From positions 41,449-105,448 of the forward strand of contig NZ_QAOK01000009.1 of NCBI RefSeq assembly GCF_003050865.1: DNA of 64,000 nucleotides, in the 5' to 3' direction. The translations under genes and the position numbers were made by a program. Below the pieces are notes generated by a model, which saw only the letters and a program-made list of their open reading frames with translations, was not told the DNA's origin and made no database searches. This document shows, in pieces, positions 56,100 to 64,000 of the stretch; the first letter of the stretch is position 1; each line of letters opens with the position of its first letter. This DNA is from Nitrosospira multiformis (GTDB taxonomy: Bacteria; Pseudomonadota; Gammaproteobacteria; Burkholderiales; Nitrosomonadaceae).

Positions 56100-56990
56100 T
56101 CAGTTTCGCCTGGGCAAGTACCGATCCAGAAAATCCAGTATGCGATTTTCGTATTCCCTGCCTGCGTAGGTGTGCATATTGAAATGTCCTCCACCCGGAA
56201 CAATCCATAATTCTTTTGGTTGACGGGCAGCAGCAAACAGCCTTTCGGTTTCTGCTACTGTCGTATGTCGATCGTCAGTCCCTGAAATCAGCAGAAGAGG
56301 CGAACTGAGATTACCCATGCGGTCGATCGGATTCAACTCGTCGGAATTTACATCGAGACGAAAGGAGAGCTGCCATAGCAGCAAGGGGGAGAAAACCGGC
56401 CCGAAGTTTCCAAGGTGAAGTCTGAGGCGGTTGTCCACTGCTTCATCGATGGTGGGATGGAGGGATTCAAGCACCATGGCATCGAGCCGCGGTGGATTTT
56501 TCGCGAGTACAATCGCGGCTGCACCAAGCGAGACGCCAATCGCGCCGATTCGTTCGCCCGGAAAAGTATTACGCAGCCAGACGATAGCCGCTTCCACATC
56601 TTCAGCTTCCTGGACGCCGAAGGTGATGCGTTCTCCCGGCGTTTCACCGTGCGCCCGAAGATCGATGAGGAGAGCGCCATATCCCTGCCGGTTCAAAAAC
56701 CGGGCGCGGCTCAGCATTTCCACCCGATTGCTCCTGAGAGAATGAACCAGCAGTACCACGCCGCGTCCGCGTACTCCGTGCACCAGCCATCCATGCACGT
56801 TTGAGCTTGCTTCGTGGGCATCAGTGTAGACGGGAATCTCCACCGGTTCGACTGGCAGGTCGATCGAGAGCGTATTCACCGCGGTGGGTACTGCTCCGGA
56901 CAGGAGTTCGCCCACTCCAAGCGCTGCCAGCAAGATGACAGCAATGCAGGAGGAAAAGAAAAAAATCCCGATCAGAATCCAGCGGCGCAT
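56100..56990 (-). CDS. alpha/beta hydrolase with N-terminal membrane anchor
   Basis: The 296-residue product has a membrane helix (ILIGIFFFSSCIAVILLAAL) and then an alpha/beta-hydrolase domain in the periplasm. The nucleophile is the Ser of GVSLGA (near residue 155), the acid is Asp in LISGTDDRHT, and the base is His in VPGGGHFNMH. LLVHSLRSNRVEM is the oxyanion loop. It resembles the BEM46/YqkD-like group of small anchored esterases or peptidases; the substrate is unknown. It is a single gene. Confidence 0.85.
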   Translation of the reverse strand: MRRWILIGIFFFSSCIAVILLAALGVGELLSGAVPTAVNTLSIDLPVEPVEIPVYTDAHEASSNVHGWLVHGVRGRGVVLLVHSLRSNRVEMLSRARFLNRQGYGALLIDLRAHGETPGERITFGVQEAEDVEAAIVWLRNTFPGERIGAIGVSLGAAAIVLAKNPPRLDAMVLESLHPTIDEAVDNRLRLHLGNFGPVFSPLLLWQLSFRLDVNSDELNPIDRMGNLSSPLLLISGTDDRHTTVAETERLFAAARQPKELWIVPGGGHFNMHTYAGREYENRILDFLDRYLPRRN

Positions 56991-57195
56991 CTTATAAGAA
57001 AATAATGGATCTGTCTCAGACAGGGGGATGCGGCTGTGTCCGGGCTTGCTATAAGTGTCCTATACAAGACTTGCCTCTTCCGTCCATTAAGCTTGATTAA
57101 TGAGAGAGGGTGGCACCAGGAGGTTAAGCCCGGTGCCAAAATCAACATATTTAATGGCAGGATCTAGCCTAATACATGCTCTTCGAGAATCTATT

Positions 57196-58287
57196 TCAAG
57201 ACGTGCAGGATTGTGCAATTCCACCGAGTATGCTGGATGCAAGTATCGTACCTTGCACTCTTGCTGCAATTTTCGCAAATGCTGTCTCCCTGGTGGTAGA
57301 GATATCATCACAAAAAGGTGAAAAACCGCAATCGTCAGTTGTTCCTAGCTGCTCAACCGGTATGAACTCCGCTGCTTCCACGATAAGGTCACAGATGTGT
57401 TCGGGCCTCTCCACCTCCGGGTTAATTGGGGAAGTTACTCCAATAAAAATTTTTTGATCCGGCTTTAGATGGGCCCGAATCATATTAAGGATACGTAGAC
57501 GGTCTTTCTCACCAGAAAAGGCTATATAAAAGTTTTTTGCCTTCAACTGAAACAACTTTGGCAAGAGTTGAGAATAGTCGATATCGGCACTGTGCGTAGA
57601 ATCGCGGTCGCCTCCAGGACATGTGTGCACGCCTATTCTGGAAAGCTCATCTGAATTAAATCGGGATAGCGCCATATTATTAAGATCAATAAAACTGTCC
57701 AGAAGTCTTCCTGTGGGATCAATTTTCAGTGCCAGTCGCCCCTCAGTAAAATCGATCTGGACTTTGTGCGCACCTTTATGGAGGCAGCGTCGCACCTCGG
57801 TTTCGTGTTCATTCAATAAATCCTCGATAAACTGATCCCGGGAGTATCCCTCAATTTCTTGGGCGGGGTACATTAAACTTAATGCAGAAGGGGAAATAAC
57901 AGCCTGTTTTACAGGTAGATTTGTGTAACGCATAGCTGTTTCGAGATAATAATCTGCATATATGCGATACCGGAATGGTCCTTTTTTCAACATCGGCATC
58001 CTTCGACTATGTCCCGCGGAGAAGGGGATAACAAAGCCTTCCGGCGTCGTATTTTCCAGTCCATCGACGCAATACGTCCAAAAGTTGTGATATTTACGCT
58101 GTTCGCCATCGGTTATAACAGGGGAACCCGTCGCTTCAAATCCTCTGATAGTTTCTATTATTGCTGCTTCATATAGGTGATCAAGTGCGGAATCCATCCC
58201 CGGGTGCCAATCCTTGCTCTCAATGGTCCGGATGAGCTCGAGAGGGCGGGGGATGCTTCCGATCGGCTCGGTCGGTATTGTCAACAT
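57196..58287 (-). CDS. MetE C-terminal-domain-like protein (core-MetE)
   Basis: The 363-residue product corresponds to the catalytic C-terminal half of cobalamin-independent methionine synthase (about 755 residues). The zinc ligands are visible: His and Cys in GVHTCPGG, and the late Cys in TDDCGFSPF. The N-terminus PTEPIGSIPRP is the typical start of stand-alone core-MetE proteins, so ATG 58287 is chosen over a TTG at 58299. Such proteins transfer methyl groups, often from methylcorrinoid or other donors, rather than from methyl-tetrahydrofolate polyglutamate. No corrinoid gene is near; metY is 3 kb away. Confidence 0.82.
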   Translation of the reverse strand: MLTIPTEPIGSIPRPLELIRTIESKDWHPGMDSALDHLYEAAIIETIRGFEATGSPVITDGEQRKYHNFWTYCVDGLENTTPEGFVIPFSAGHSRRMPMLKKGPFRYRIYADYYLETAMRYTNLPVKQAVISPSALSLMYPAQEIEGYSRDQFIEDLLNEHETEVRRCLHKGAHKVQIDFTEGRLALKIDPTGRLLDSFIDLNNMALSRFNSDELSRIGVHTCPGGDRDSTHSADIDYSQLLPKLFQLKAKNFYIAFSGEKDRLRILNMIRAHLKPDQKIFIGVTSPINPEVERPEHICDLIVEAAEFIPVEQLGTTDDCGFSPFCDDISTTRETAFAKIAARVQGTILASSILGGIAQSCTS

Positions 58288-58299
58288 GATATATTTCAA

Positions 58300-58647
58300 G
58301 TCCCGTTATAGCTGTGTTTTTCAAAAATCCATTAAATTGAGTTTTTCTGACTCCTTCTGGCTTTACGCTGGCGCGCGAAGCCTGAAGTTATGCCATACAC
58401 TTATTATTATTTGGGGTTCTGGCGTATTTTTCAAGTCCCCGCAGACCTGGAGATTGAGCTATATACGATAGGGGATTAGGCAGAAAAGCGCCTGGGAATG
58501 TCAGGAAATGCGGAGAAGAGTCAATGGGAGAAGAGTCCGTTCAAGCGGCGTAAACGGAATTACGTCCCCCTTGGTGATAAAGGAGAGAATTCTTTCTTAT
58601 ATAGAAGCAAAAAAACTTATTGAGCTTCCACTTCCATGAGAGATGCG
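58300..58647. other. intergenic region
   Basis: About 350 bases between the core-MetE gene and the first hybrid kinase, both on the minus strand. It is A+T-rich in the part next to the core-MetE start. Short frames exist but none has a ribosome site. I see no hairpin with a T-run. Confidence 0.4.
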
Positions 58648-60462
58648 TTATGAGAGGGATTGGCCTGGCACGAGGGCTGTGACAGCTGCAATCAATTTGA
58701 GCGTGTCCAGGGGCTTGATGATATGTTTCTGGTAGCCTGCAATCAGCGCTTTTGTCCGGTCTTCGGGACGTGCAAAGCCGGTAAGCGCAATTGCTGGTGT
58801 GGATGAGCCGGCATTTTTTGGCATGCTTCTTACTTCCCGGATAAACTGATATCCATTTTTGCCTGGCATGCTGATATCGCAAATTATCACATCCGGTCTC
58901 TTTGCTTTTAGAATTTCCAGGCCTTCTGCGGCGCCCCCCGCAATGATTACTGTGCCACCTTGCTTTGTAAGGGCCTTTTTCGCAAATTCAAGAGAATCTC
59001 TCTCATCGTCGATGACCAGAAGTGTGAGGCCAGTGAGCGGGAGGGGTGTGTCGTCACGCTCTAATAGAATACCGGTTTGATTCTCGATTCCAGTCCCAGT
59101 ATCGCGATGCTGAATCAAAGGAAGGCTGACAGTAAAAACTGAACCTTTACCTTCTCCGTCGCTTTCGGCAATCACGGTGCCTCTGTGAAGCAAGACCAGT
59201 TCCTTCACAATGGCAAGTCCCAGACCGAGCCCGATCTGTTGCCGACTGGCAGGAGAATCAGCCTGCCGGAAGCGATCAAAAACGTGGGGCAGAAACTCTC
59301 GTTTGATGCCGATTCCCGAATCCTTTACCTTTACTTCAGCGCGAGAACCCACCCTCTGAACATGGATTTCTACTTCCCCTTCCTCCGGGGTAAATTTTAT
59401 GGCATTAGACAATAAATTCCACAGGACTTGCTGAAATCGGTTTTGGTCGGCCAGGACAACTCCTACCTCAGAATCGATTATTTTTCGTAGCCGAACTTTT
59501 TTTGCCTCCGCCACTGGCGCCGCCGAGTCTACAACGACTTCTGTAAGACTTGAAAGATCAATTCTCAGCAGTTCCAAGGTAACCTTTCCGGCATTGATCC
59601 TGCTCATTTCGAAAAGATCCTCGATAAGCTTGTTTTGGATCCTAGCGTTTCGCTCGATGGTCTCAATTCCTTTACGAACACTCTCGCTATTCATTGTTCC
59701 CTGTAAAATAAGCTGGGACCACCCGAGAATGGCATTGAGCGGGTTCCTCAATTCATGTGACAGCATTGCGAAAAACTCATCTTTGGAGTGATTGACTCGC
59801 TCCGCGTCTTTACGCGTTTCCCGCTCTTTTGCAAGAGAGCGCTCCAGTTCTTCGGTTTTCATCTTTGTTTCGTGGATGTCCATACAATATCCTGTCCACA
59901 TCCAGATCCTGCCGACAGCATCACGAATCGGTACGACGTAGGATGAGTGCCAGCGATAGCTGCCCGTTACGTGTCTGAGCCGACTTTCTACCGAGAATGG
60001 CTCGCCGGTTCGTAGGGATTGCTTCCACCGTTTTAAATTCTCTTCTCTGTCCTCGGTGTGAATAAGATCAACCCATGCCCAGCCTACCAACTTCCCCAGG
60101 CCAACCCCCGCATATTCGAACCAGCTCTCGTTAAAGTAATCCTTGGTGCCATCTACCCGCGCAGTGAATATTTTTAGAGGAGTTTTTTCAGCGACAACGC
60201 ACGTCCGACATGCGGCTTTCCGCTTGTATGCTTCCTGGTATAGGTGTACAGGCATTTTCCTGAACTCCAACCTCTCCTTTTCGATGGTACTTGTAGCACG
60301 AAGAATGGTGAGCGAATGATCCAATTGTCTAGTTTTATCTTGCAAATCTAATTTTGCTTGTTCAAGAACTCGCTCGGCCTGGAGACGAGCTCTCAGAATT
60401 GTCTGAGCAGTTTGCAAAGCAACCGAGCGCAGCAAAGCGTCTTCATTATCTTTTTTTAACAT
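58648..60462 (-). CDS. hybrid sensor histidine kinase with PAS and receiver domains
   Basis: The 604-residue soluble protein has an N-terminal helical segment, one PAS/PAC domain (about 95-195; KIFTARVDGTKDYFNESW), the kinase core with phosphorylated His236 in AMLSHELRNPLNAI, ATP site (WNLLSNAIKFTP; DSGIGI; GLGLGLAIVKELV), and a receiver with Asp in PDVIICDISMPGKNGY. It is closely similar to the 707-residue gene next to it. The N-terminal ends agree up to SILRAT-like residues, then a first PAS domain is missing here and replaced by a short stretch with three cysteines (AACRTC). It has no membrane segments. The phosphotransfer partner is unknown. Confidence 0.93.
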   Translation of the reverse strand: MLKKDNEDALLRSVALQTAQTILRARLQAERVLEQAKLDLQDKTRQLDHSLTILRATSTIEKERLEFRKMPVHLYQEAYKRKAACRTCVVAEKTPLKIFTARVDGTKDYFNESWFEYAGVGLGKLVGWAWVDLIHTEDREENLKRWKQSLRTGEPFSVESRLRHVTGSYRWHSSYVVPIRDAVGRIWMWTGYCMDIHETKMKTEELERSLAKERETRKDAERVNHSKDEFFAMLSHELRNPLNAILGWSQLILQGTMNSESVRKGIETIERNARIQNKLIEDLFEMSRINAGKVTLELLRIDLSSLTEVVVDSAAPVAEAKKVRLRKIIDSEVGVVLADQNRFQQVLWNLLSNAIKFTPEEGEVEIHVQRVGSRAEVKVKDSGIGIKREFLPHVFDRFRQADSPASRQQIGLGLGLAIVKELVLLHRGTVIAESDGEGKGSVFTVSLPLIQHRDTGTGIENQTGILLERDDTPLPLTGLTLLVIDDERDSLEFAKKALTKQGGTVIIAGGAAEGLEILKAKRPDVIICDISMPGKNGYQFIREVRSMPKNAGSSTPAIALTGFARPEDRTKALIAGYQKHIIKPLDTLKLIAAVTALVPGQSLS

Positions 60463-60801
60463 CGGCTATCCTTTCCTAGAGATGCTGATCGCACTACGAT
60501 CGGGAATCGCTAAAGAAGCTACAGGCCCCGGCTTCGAGGTACGGCGGCGGGAGATTGAACAGAACGGGTGTAACGGTTCAAGCGAAATGAAATGGGGTGC
60601 AATGCTACTGAGCAAAGAGGAAGCTGTTGCAGACTGTTCTTGCAATGCAGGCAGATTCAGTTGCATAACATGTACTGTACCACGTCAAGCGGGCAAACGT
60701 GAAAATACTGTAGAAGTCGCCACGCCGATATAATCGGAGTTGGTCTGGGATATTAGACCCAGAGCCATATCCCTTCCGCGTCAACTCGCATGACTAAGTA
60801 T
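60463..60801. other. intergenic region between the two hybrid kinases
   Basis: About 340 bases. A plus-strand frame 60482-60733 and a minus-strand frame 60466-60666 overlap; neither looks coding. The upstream kinase could be cotranscribed or have its own promoter here. No terminator is clear. Confidence 0.4.
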
Positions 60802-62925
60802 TTATTTACCCTCCCCGCTAGCTACTCGCTGTTTTGCTCGCGCCATCAGACTTCCGATGGAAGCGATCAGTTCTTTTGATTCCACAGGTTTGGAGAGGTG
60901 CACTTGATAACCCGCCATCCTTGCACGGGCACGATCTTCCGAATGCGCAAACGCGCTCAGTGCAATCGCCGGTGTCTCCCCTCCTTGGATTGCGGGAAGC
61001 TTTCTCACTTCGCGAATAAACTGGTAGCCGTCTTTTCCCGGCATGCCGATATCGCTGATCATCACATCCGGCATCTGGCTCTTCAGTATCAACAGTCCTT
61101 CCATGGCGTTTGCTGCGGTGATGATCTCAGCCTGGTGCTGCGCGAGCACCTTATGGATGAGCTCACGCGCGTCCCGATCGTCGTCAATGACGAGAATCCT
61201 CATGCCGGAGAGGAGGGAACTGCCATCCCTCTTGGGGGAAAGTGTGGCGGCAGGCAGCTGTTGTTTCTCTTTGTCGTCCTCGACCGGGGCAAGCGGCAAC
61301 GTGACGATAAATGAGGCTCCGTGACCTTCTCCCTCGCTCTCTGCGCGAACTGTTCCGCCATGCAGTTCCACAAGCTGCTTCACGATGGCCAGTCCCAAGC
61401 CCAGACCTCCATGATTTCGCGTGATGGAAGAGTCAGCCTGCCGAAAACGATCAAAAACGTAAGCAAGGAATTCGGTTTTGATACCCACTCCGGAATCTTT
61501 TACGGTAATCTCAAGCTGCGACGCGGCAGGTTGTACGGTAACCTCTATAGTGCCGCCTTTAGGCGTAAATTTGACAGCATTGGAAAGAAGGTTCCAGATT
61601 ATCTGCTGAAGACGATGGTTGTCACCTAGAACTCGTCCTGCAGTGGCATCGATCGTTTCTCGGATACATATTCCTTTAGCTTCGGCTGCGGGTGCAACGG
61701 ATTCGACTGCTGCTTCGATTATTGCACCTAGGTCCAGTTCCTGTACATCCAATCGAATCTTGCCAGAGATGATGCTACTCATTTCGAGAAGATCTTCGAT
61801 AAGCTTGTTCTGTGCCCGCGCGTTTCGCTCGATGGCCTCCAGACCACGCTGAATGTCTTCCTTTTTCATTGTTCCCTGCAAGATGAGCTGCGACCACCCG
61901 AGGATGGCATTAAGCGGTGTTCTGAGTTCGTGGGACAGAGTTGCAAGGAAATCATCCTTGATGCGGTTCGCGCGCTCAGCTTCGCTTCGTGCAATCCGTT
62001 CGTTTTCAAGAAGCTGTTTCTTTTCGTCGTTCGCGCGCTTAAGCGTATCGATATCCGTGTTTGAACCGACCCACATGGATATATACCCTTTTGCATCGCG
62101 CCGAGCCTGTGCCTGAAGCAGGTGCCAGCGATAAGCGCCATTTGCCTGGCGGAAACGGCATTCCATGTGGAGGGGCTCGCCGGTGTTGAGCGAGTGTTGC
62201 CAGCGCTGCACGCCCTCCGCCACGTCGTCAGCATGGATGAGCTTGGTCCATTCCCAGCCCTGCATTTTCTCAGGGGCAAGACCGGTATAATCCTTCCATT
62301 GCTGATTGAAATAATCCACCGCCCCATCCGCTCGCGCAGTAAATATTTTCTGCGGCATAGCCTCAGCCATGAAGCGCAAACGCTCGGTACTTTCCTGCAG
62401 CGCTTCTTCGGCATGCTTGCGCGCCGTGATATCTCTAAAGCTCCATACACGGCCTACGCATAAACCCTCCAAATACTGAATCTTGGAAAACCGTTCAAAC
62501 ATCCTGCCATCGGTCAGTTCCAGCAAATCATAGGTTTCCGCAGGCCAGGTTGCGTATATTTCTTCTATTCTTTCAAAGTATTGCTTCGGGTCCGCCAAGT
62601 ACCTGCAGCTGAGCTTCTGCAGTTGCCTGTGCTGACGCACTTCAACGAGATCAGGGAGTTGAATCTGCCACATCTGCAGATACCGTTCGTTGTAGCGAAG
62701 CATATGGCCATACTCATCGGTAACCAGAATTCCATCGGCAGTGGATTCTATGGTTGCTCGCAGGATAGATAGCGATTCATCAAGCTGCTTCGTCTTGTCC
62801 TCAAGGGCCCTTTTAACCTGCTGGAGCTCATGCTCGACCCGTTGGCCGGCCTGCAGTACGGCGTTTGTATGCAAGGCAACTGAGTGCGGCAGGTTTTCAT
62901 CATTATTATCCATTATCTGTTTCAT
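60802..62925 (-). CDS. hybrid sensor histidine kinase with two PAS domains and receiver
   Basis: The 707-residue soluble paralogue of the preceding gene has a helical N-terminus, PAS 1 (about 60-165; TADGILVTDEYGHMLRYNER), PAS 2 with PAC (about 185-295; KIFTARADGAVDYFNQQW), the kinase core with His332 in ATLSHELRTPLNAI, and a receiver with Asp in PDVMISDIGMPGKDGYQF. The start is ATG 62925 with AAGGGG close by, or ATG 62913. It may phosphorylate its own receiver and pass the phosphate to an unlinked Hpt protein. No separate response regulator is in the window. Confidence 0.93.
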   Translation of the reverse strand: MKQIMDNNDENLPHSVALHTNAVLQAGQRVEHELQQVKRALEDKTKQLDESLSILRATIESTADGILVTDEYGHMLRYNERYLQMWQIQLPDLVEVRQHRQLQKLSCRYLADPKQYFERIEEIYATWPAETYDLLELTDGRMFERFSKIQYLEGLCVGRVWSFRDITARKHAEEALQESTERLRFMAEAMPQKIFTARADGAVDYFNQQWKDYTGLAPEKMQGWEWTKLIHADDVAEGVQRWQHSLNTGEPLHMECRFRQANGAYRWHLLQAQARRDAKGYISMWVGSNTDIDTLKRANDEKKQLLENERIARSEAERANRIKDDFLATLSHELRTPLNAILGWSQLILQGTMKKEDIQRGLEAIERNARAQNKLIEDLLEMSSIISGKIRLDVQELDLGAIIEAAVESVAPAAEAKGICIRETIDATAGRVLGDNHRLQQIIWNLLSNAVKFTPKGGTIEVTVQPAASQLEITVKDSGVGIKTEFLAYVFDRFRQADSSITRNHGGLGLGLAIVKQLVELHGGTVRAESEGEGHGASFIVTLPLAPVEDDKEKQQLPAATLSPKRDGSSLLSGMRILVIDDDRDARELIHKVLAQHQAEIITAANAMEGLLILKSQMPDVMISDIGMPGKDGYQFIREVRKLPAIQGGETPAIALSAFAHSEDRARARMAGYQVHLSKPVESKELIASIGSLMARAKQRVASGEGK

Positions 62926-63372
62926 TCCCCTTTATGAGGTTTGTCCAAGCCAGGGGCTTTACAGCAAGCGGTAATCACCGGCAGCAGACACACGTGTAAA
63001 CTGTTCTGTTCAAGAGTTTTGACATTCATATATAGAGGAGGTTTTACTTATTGGGTCTCTGCAAACTCGAGACTGCCTCTGGCAGCCGGCCGTCATGGGT
63101 GATTCAAACAGGACTTGAGGGAGACTCTGCCTTGTTGATGTCGTGGTTGTGCGGCAGCAAGGAGGGGAAATGTGTTCCTTGTGTCTGGGGCGAGAATTGG
63201 AGCATTTTAGCGGGCATCCGCATTAGAGCGGAGGTCTCCAGAGCATATTGAAGTCAGTCGGAGTCGGAAATTTGGAGAGCTTCGTTCAGGTTCCGGAGCA
63301 TGAGTTATGCTAGGCTTTGAACAGTATTCTCTGCAATGCGTAATATCAATATTGTGTCAGAAAGAGGAAGGG
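62926..63372. other. intergenic region with a possible small gene
   Basis: About 450 bases between divergent genes. AGAGGAGG at 63035-63041 precedes a TTG at 63051 that opens 66 codons (to 63251) with an odd composition (four Cys, many Trp), so it could be a small gene but I do not call it. The promoter of the PAS-sensor remnant must lie downstream of it. Confidence 0.35.
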
Positions 63373-63846
63373 ATGAACGAGCGGGAAACCACAAACTCAG
63401 CGGAACTGCCCGAGTGGCTTCGAGGGAGCGAAATGGGTGAACTTATTTTTGCCTATGATTGGATCGATTCGGGTCTTGGACCTATATCGGCATGGTCGCC
63501 TGCTCTTCAATTCACAGTCAGCATGATGTTGCTGATGCCTTCGGCTGTCCTGTTACTGTGGGGACCGAAACTGATACAGATCTATAACGATAGTTATCGC
63601 AATCTGATGGCTGCCAAACATCCGGATGGATTGGGACAACCCGTTTCGGAGTGTTGGCCGGAGGTATGGCATTTTCTTGCGCCCATCTGTGAGGGGGTGA
63701 TGGAGCGGTGCGAGTCCTTCAGCTTTGATGATCAACCGCTCATCATTAATCGAACCGGAAATCCTGAAGAGGCTTTTTTCAAACTCACCTACAGTCCCAT
63801 CCCCGATATCAAGGACAGCTTTTCCAGGGGTACCTCCCCGGATTGA
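63373..63846 (+). pseudogene. N-terminal PAS domain of a sensor protein, truncated by an IS element
   Basis: The frame encodes 157 residues: LPEWLRGSEMGELIFAYDWI, then GLGPISAWSPALQFTVSMML, LLLWGPKLIQIYNDSYRNLM, HPDGLGQPVSECWPEVWHFL and AFFKLTYSPIPD. This is the characteristic first PAS domain of large soluble histidine kinases, in which further PAS and kinase domains should follow. Instead the sequence turns into unrelated residues and ends at TGA 63844-63846, exactly where the IS end begins. ATG 63373 has GAGGAAGGG in front. The rest of the gene presumably lies beyond the insertion, outside the window. Confidence 0.8.
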
Positions 63847-64000
63847 TCCGCTTGGGTTTCCAGGACCATTCCGAGAGTTAGTTTTCGGCGTTGGTTAAGC
63901 TGGGACGGGACTTGGAAGCCCCGCCCGGCGTACAAATTCAGCCGGCGACAGGTCATTGAGAGTCGAGTGAGGCCGACTCTCGTTGTAGTCCCGCCGCCAG
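63844..64000 (-). mobile_element. right part of an IS3-family insertion sequence, cut by the window end
   Basis: The end begins with TGATCCGCTTGGGTTTCC, starting with TG as IS3-family ends do, and lies about 50 bases outside the transposase stop codon. The transposase is read on the minus strand. The other end and any target duplication lie outside the window. Confidence 0.7.
63895..64000 (-). CDS. IS3-family transposase OrfB, C-terminal end only
   Basis: The visible 34 residues (RDYNESRPHSTLNDLSPAEF, then VRRAGLPSPVPA) are the typical end of IS3-family integrase-type transposases: the Y-N-x3-P-H-S-x-L block next to the last catalytic Glu of the DDE domain. The stop TAA is at 63895-63897. 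The gene continues past the window edge, so integrity cannot be judged. Confidence 0.9.
   Translation of the reverse strand, partial: WRRDYNESRPHSTLNDLSPAEFVRRAGLPSPVPA

Noticed and set aside
63051..63251. 66-codon frame behind a strong AGAGGAGG
   Set aside because: TTG start and odd composition; kept only as a remark because no homology or second line of support is visible.

Overview
The window looks like chromosomal DNA of a betaproteobacterium, most likely a Nitrosospira-like member of the Nitrosomonadaceae. This is inferred from the protein families and from the dapA-bamC order; no ammonia-oxidation gene or rRNA is present to prove it. I saw no rRNA or tRNA gene. The left end cuts a hypothetical gene and the right end cuts an IS3-type transposase gene. 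|| 1-9,150: housekeeping and envelope genes. These are dapA and bamC, an OsmC-type peroxidase, an NhaA antiporter fused to a degenerate thioredoxin-like domain, a small BssS-like protein, a membrane acyltransferase-like protein, and a LysR regulator with a palindromic operator at its start and a 14-bp triplicate repeat across its stop. || 9,150-16,200: an accessory region. It holds one isolated type I-E-like CRISPR repeat, an O-acetylation pair (MBOAT plus AlgX/AlgJ-like), several small lipoproteins and hypothetical genes, and an EexN-like entry-exclusion lipoprotein. It also holds an XRE repressor whose palindromic operators (TACAAGT-N3-ACTTGTA) lie inside two separate sigma70-type promoters 1.6 kb apart. 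I read this as the remnant of a phage or conjugative element with its own two-promoter switch. || 16,200-36,000: a stress and envelope region. It contains a Ca-type P-type ATPase, an SRPBCC protein, a cysteine-rich protein of unknown role, a phospholipase D/VTT fusion with an endonuclease/phosphatase-family partner, CbpA-CbpM chaperones, HdeD, a TGA-interrupted thioredoxin-reductase-like pseudogene, the large catalase KatE, an MscS-type channel and a PRC-barrel protein. || 36,000-42,500: EgtB-like sulfoxide synthase without a neighbouring egtD, SelO, then AI-2E transporter, MgtC-like protein and a pyruvate kinase with K+-independent signature residues, closely spaced on one strand. || 42,800-47,500: a complete four-gene export system (FtsX-type permease, ATPase, HlyD-type adaptor, outer-membrane factor). 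|| 47,600-57,000: a globin-coupled diguanylate cyclase, a lipoprotein, a FAD/Rieske oxidoreductase, a 512-residue protein of unknown function, O-acetylhomoserine sulfhydrylase, a MarR-like regulator, a fatty-acid desaturase and an alpha/beta hydrolase. || 57,000-64,000: a MetE-core-like protein, two paralogous hybrid histidine kinases in tandem, and the N-terminal PAS part of a third sensor that stops exactly where an IS3-family element begins.
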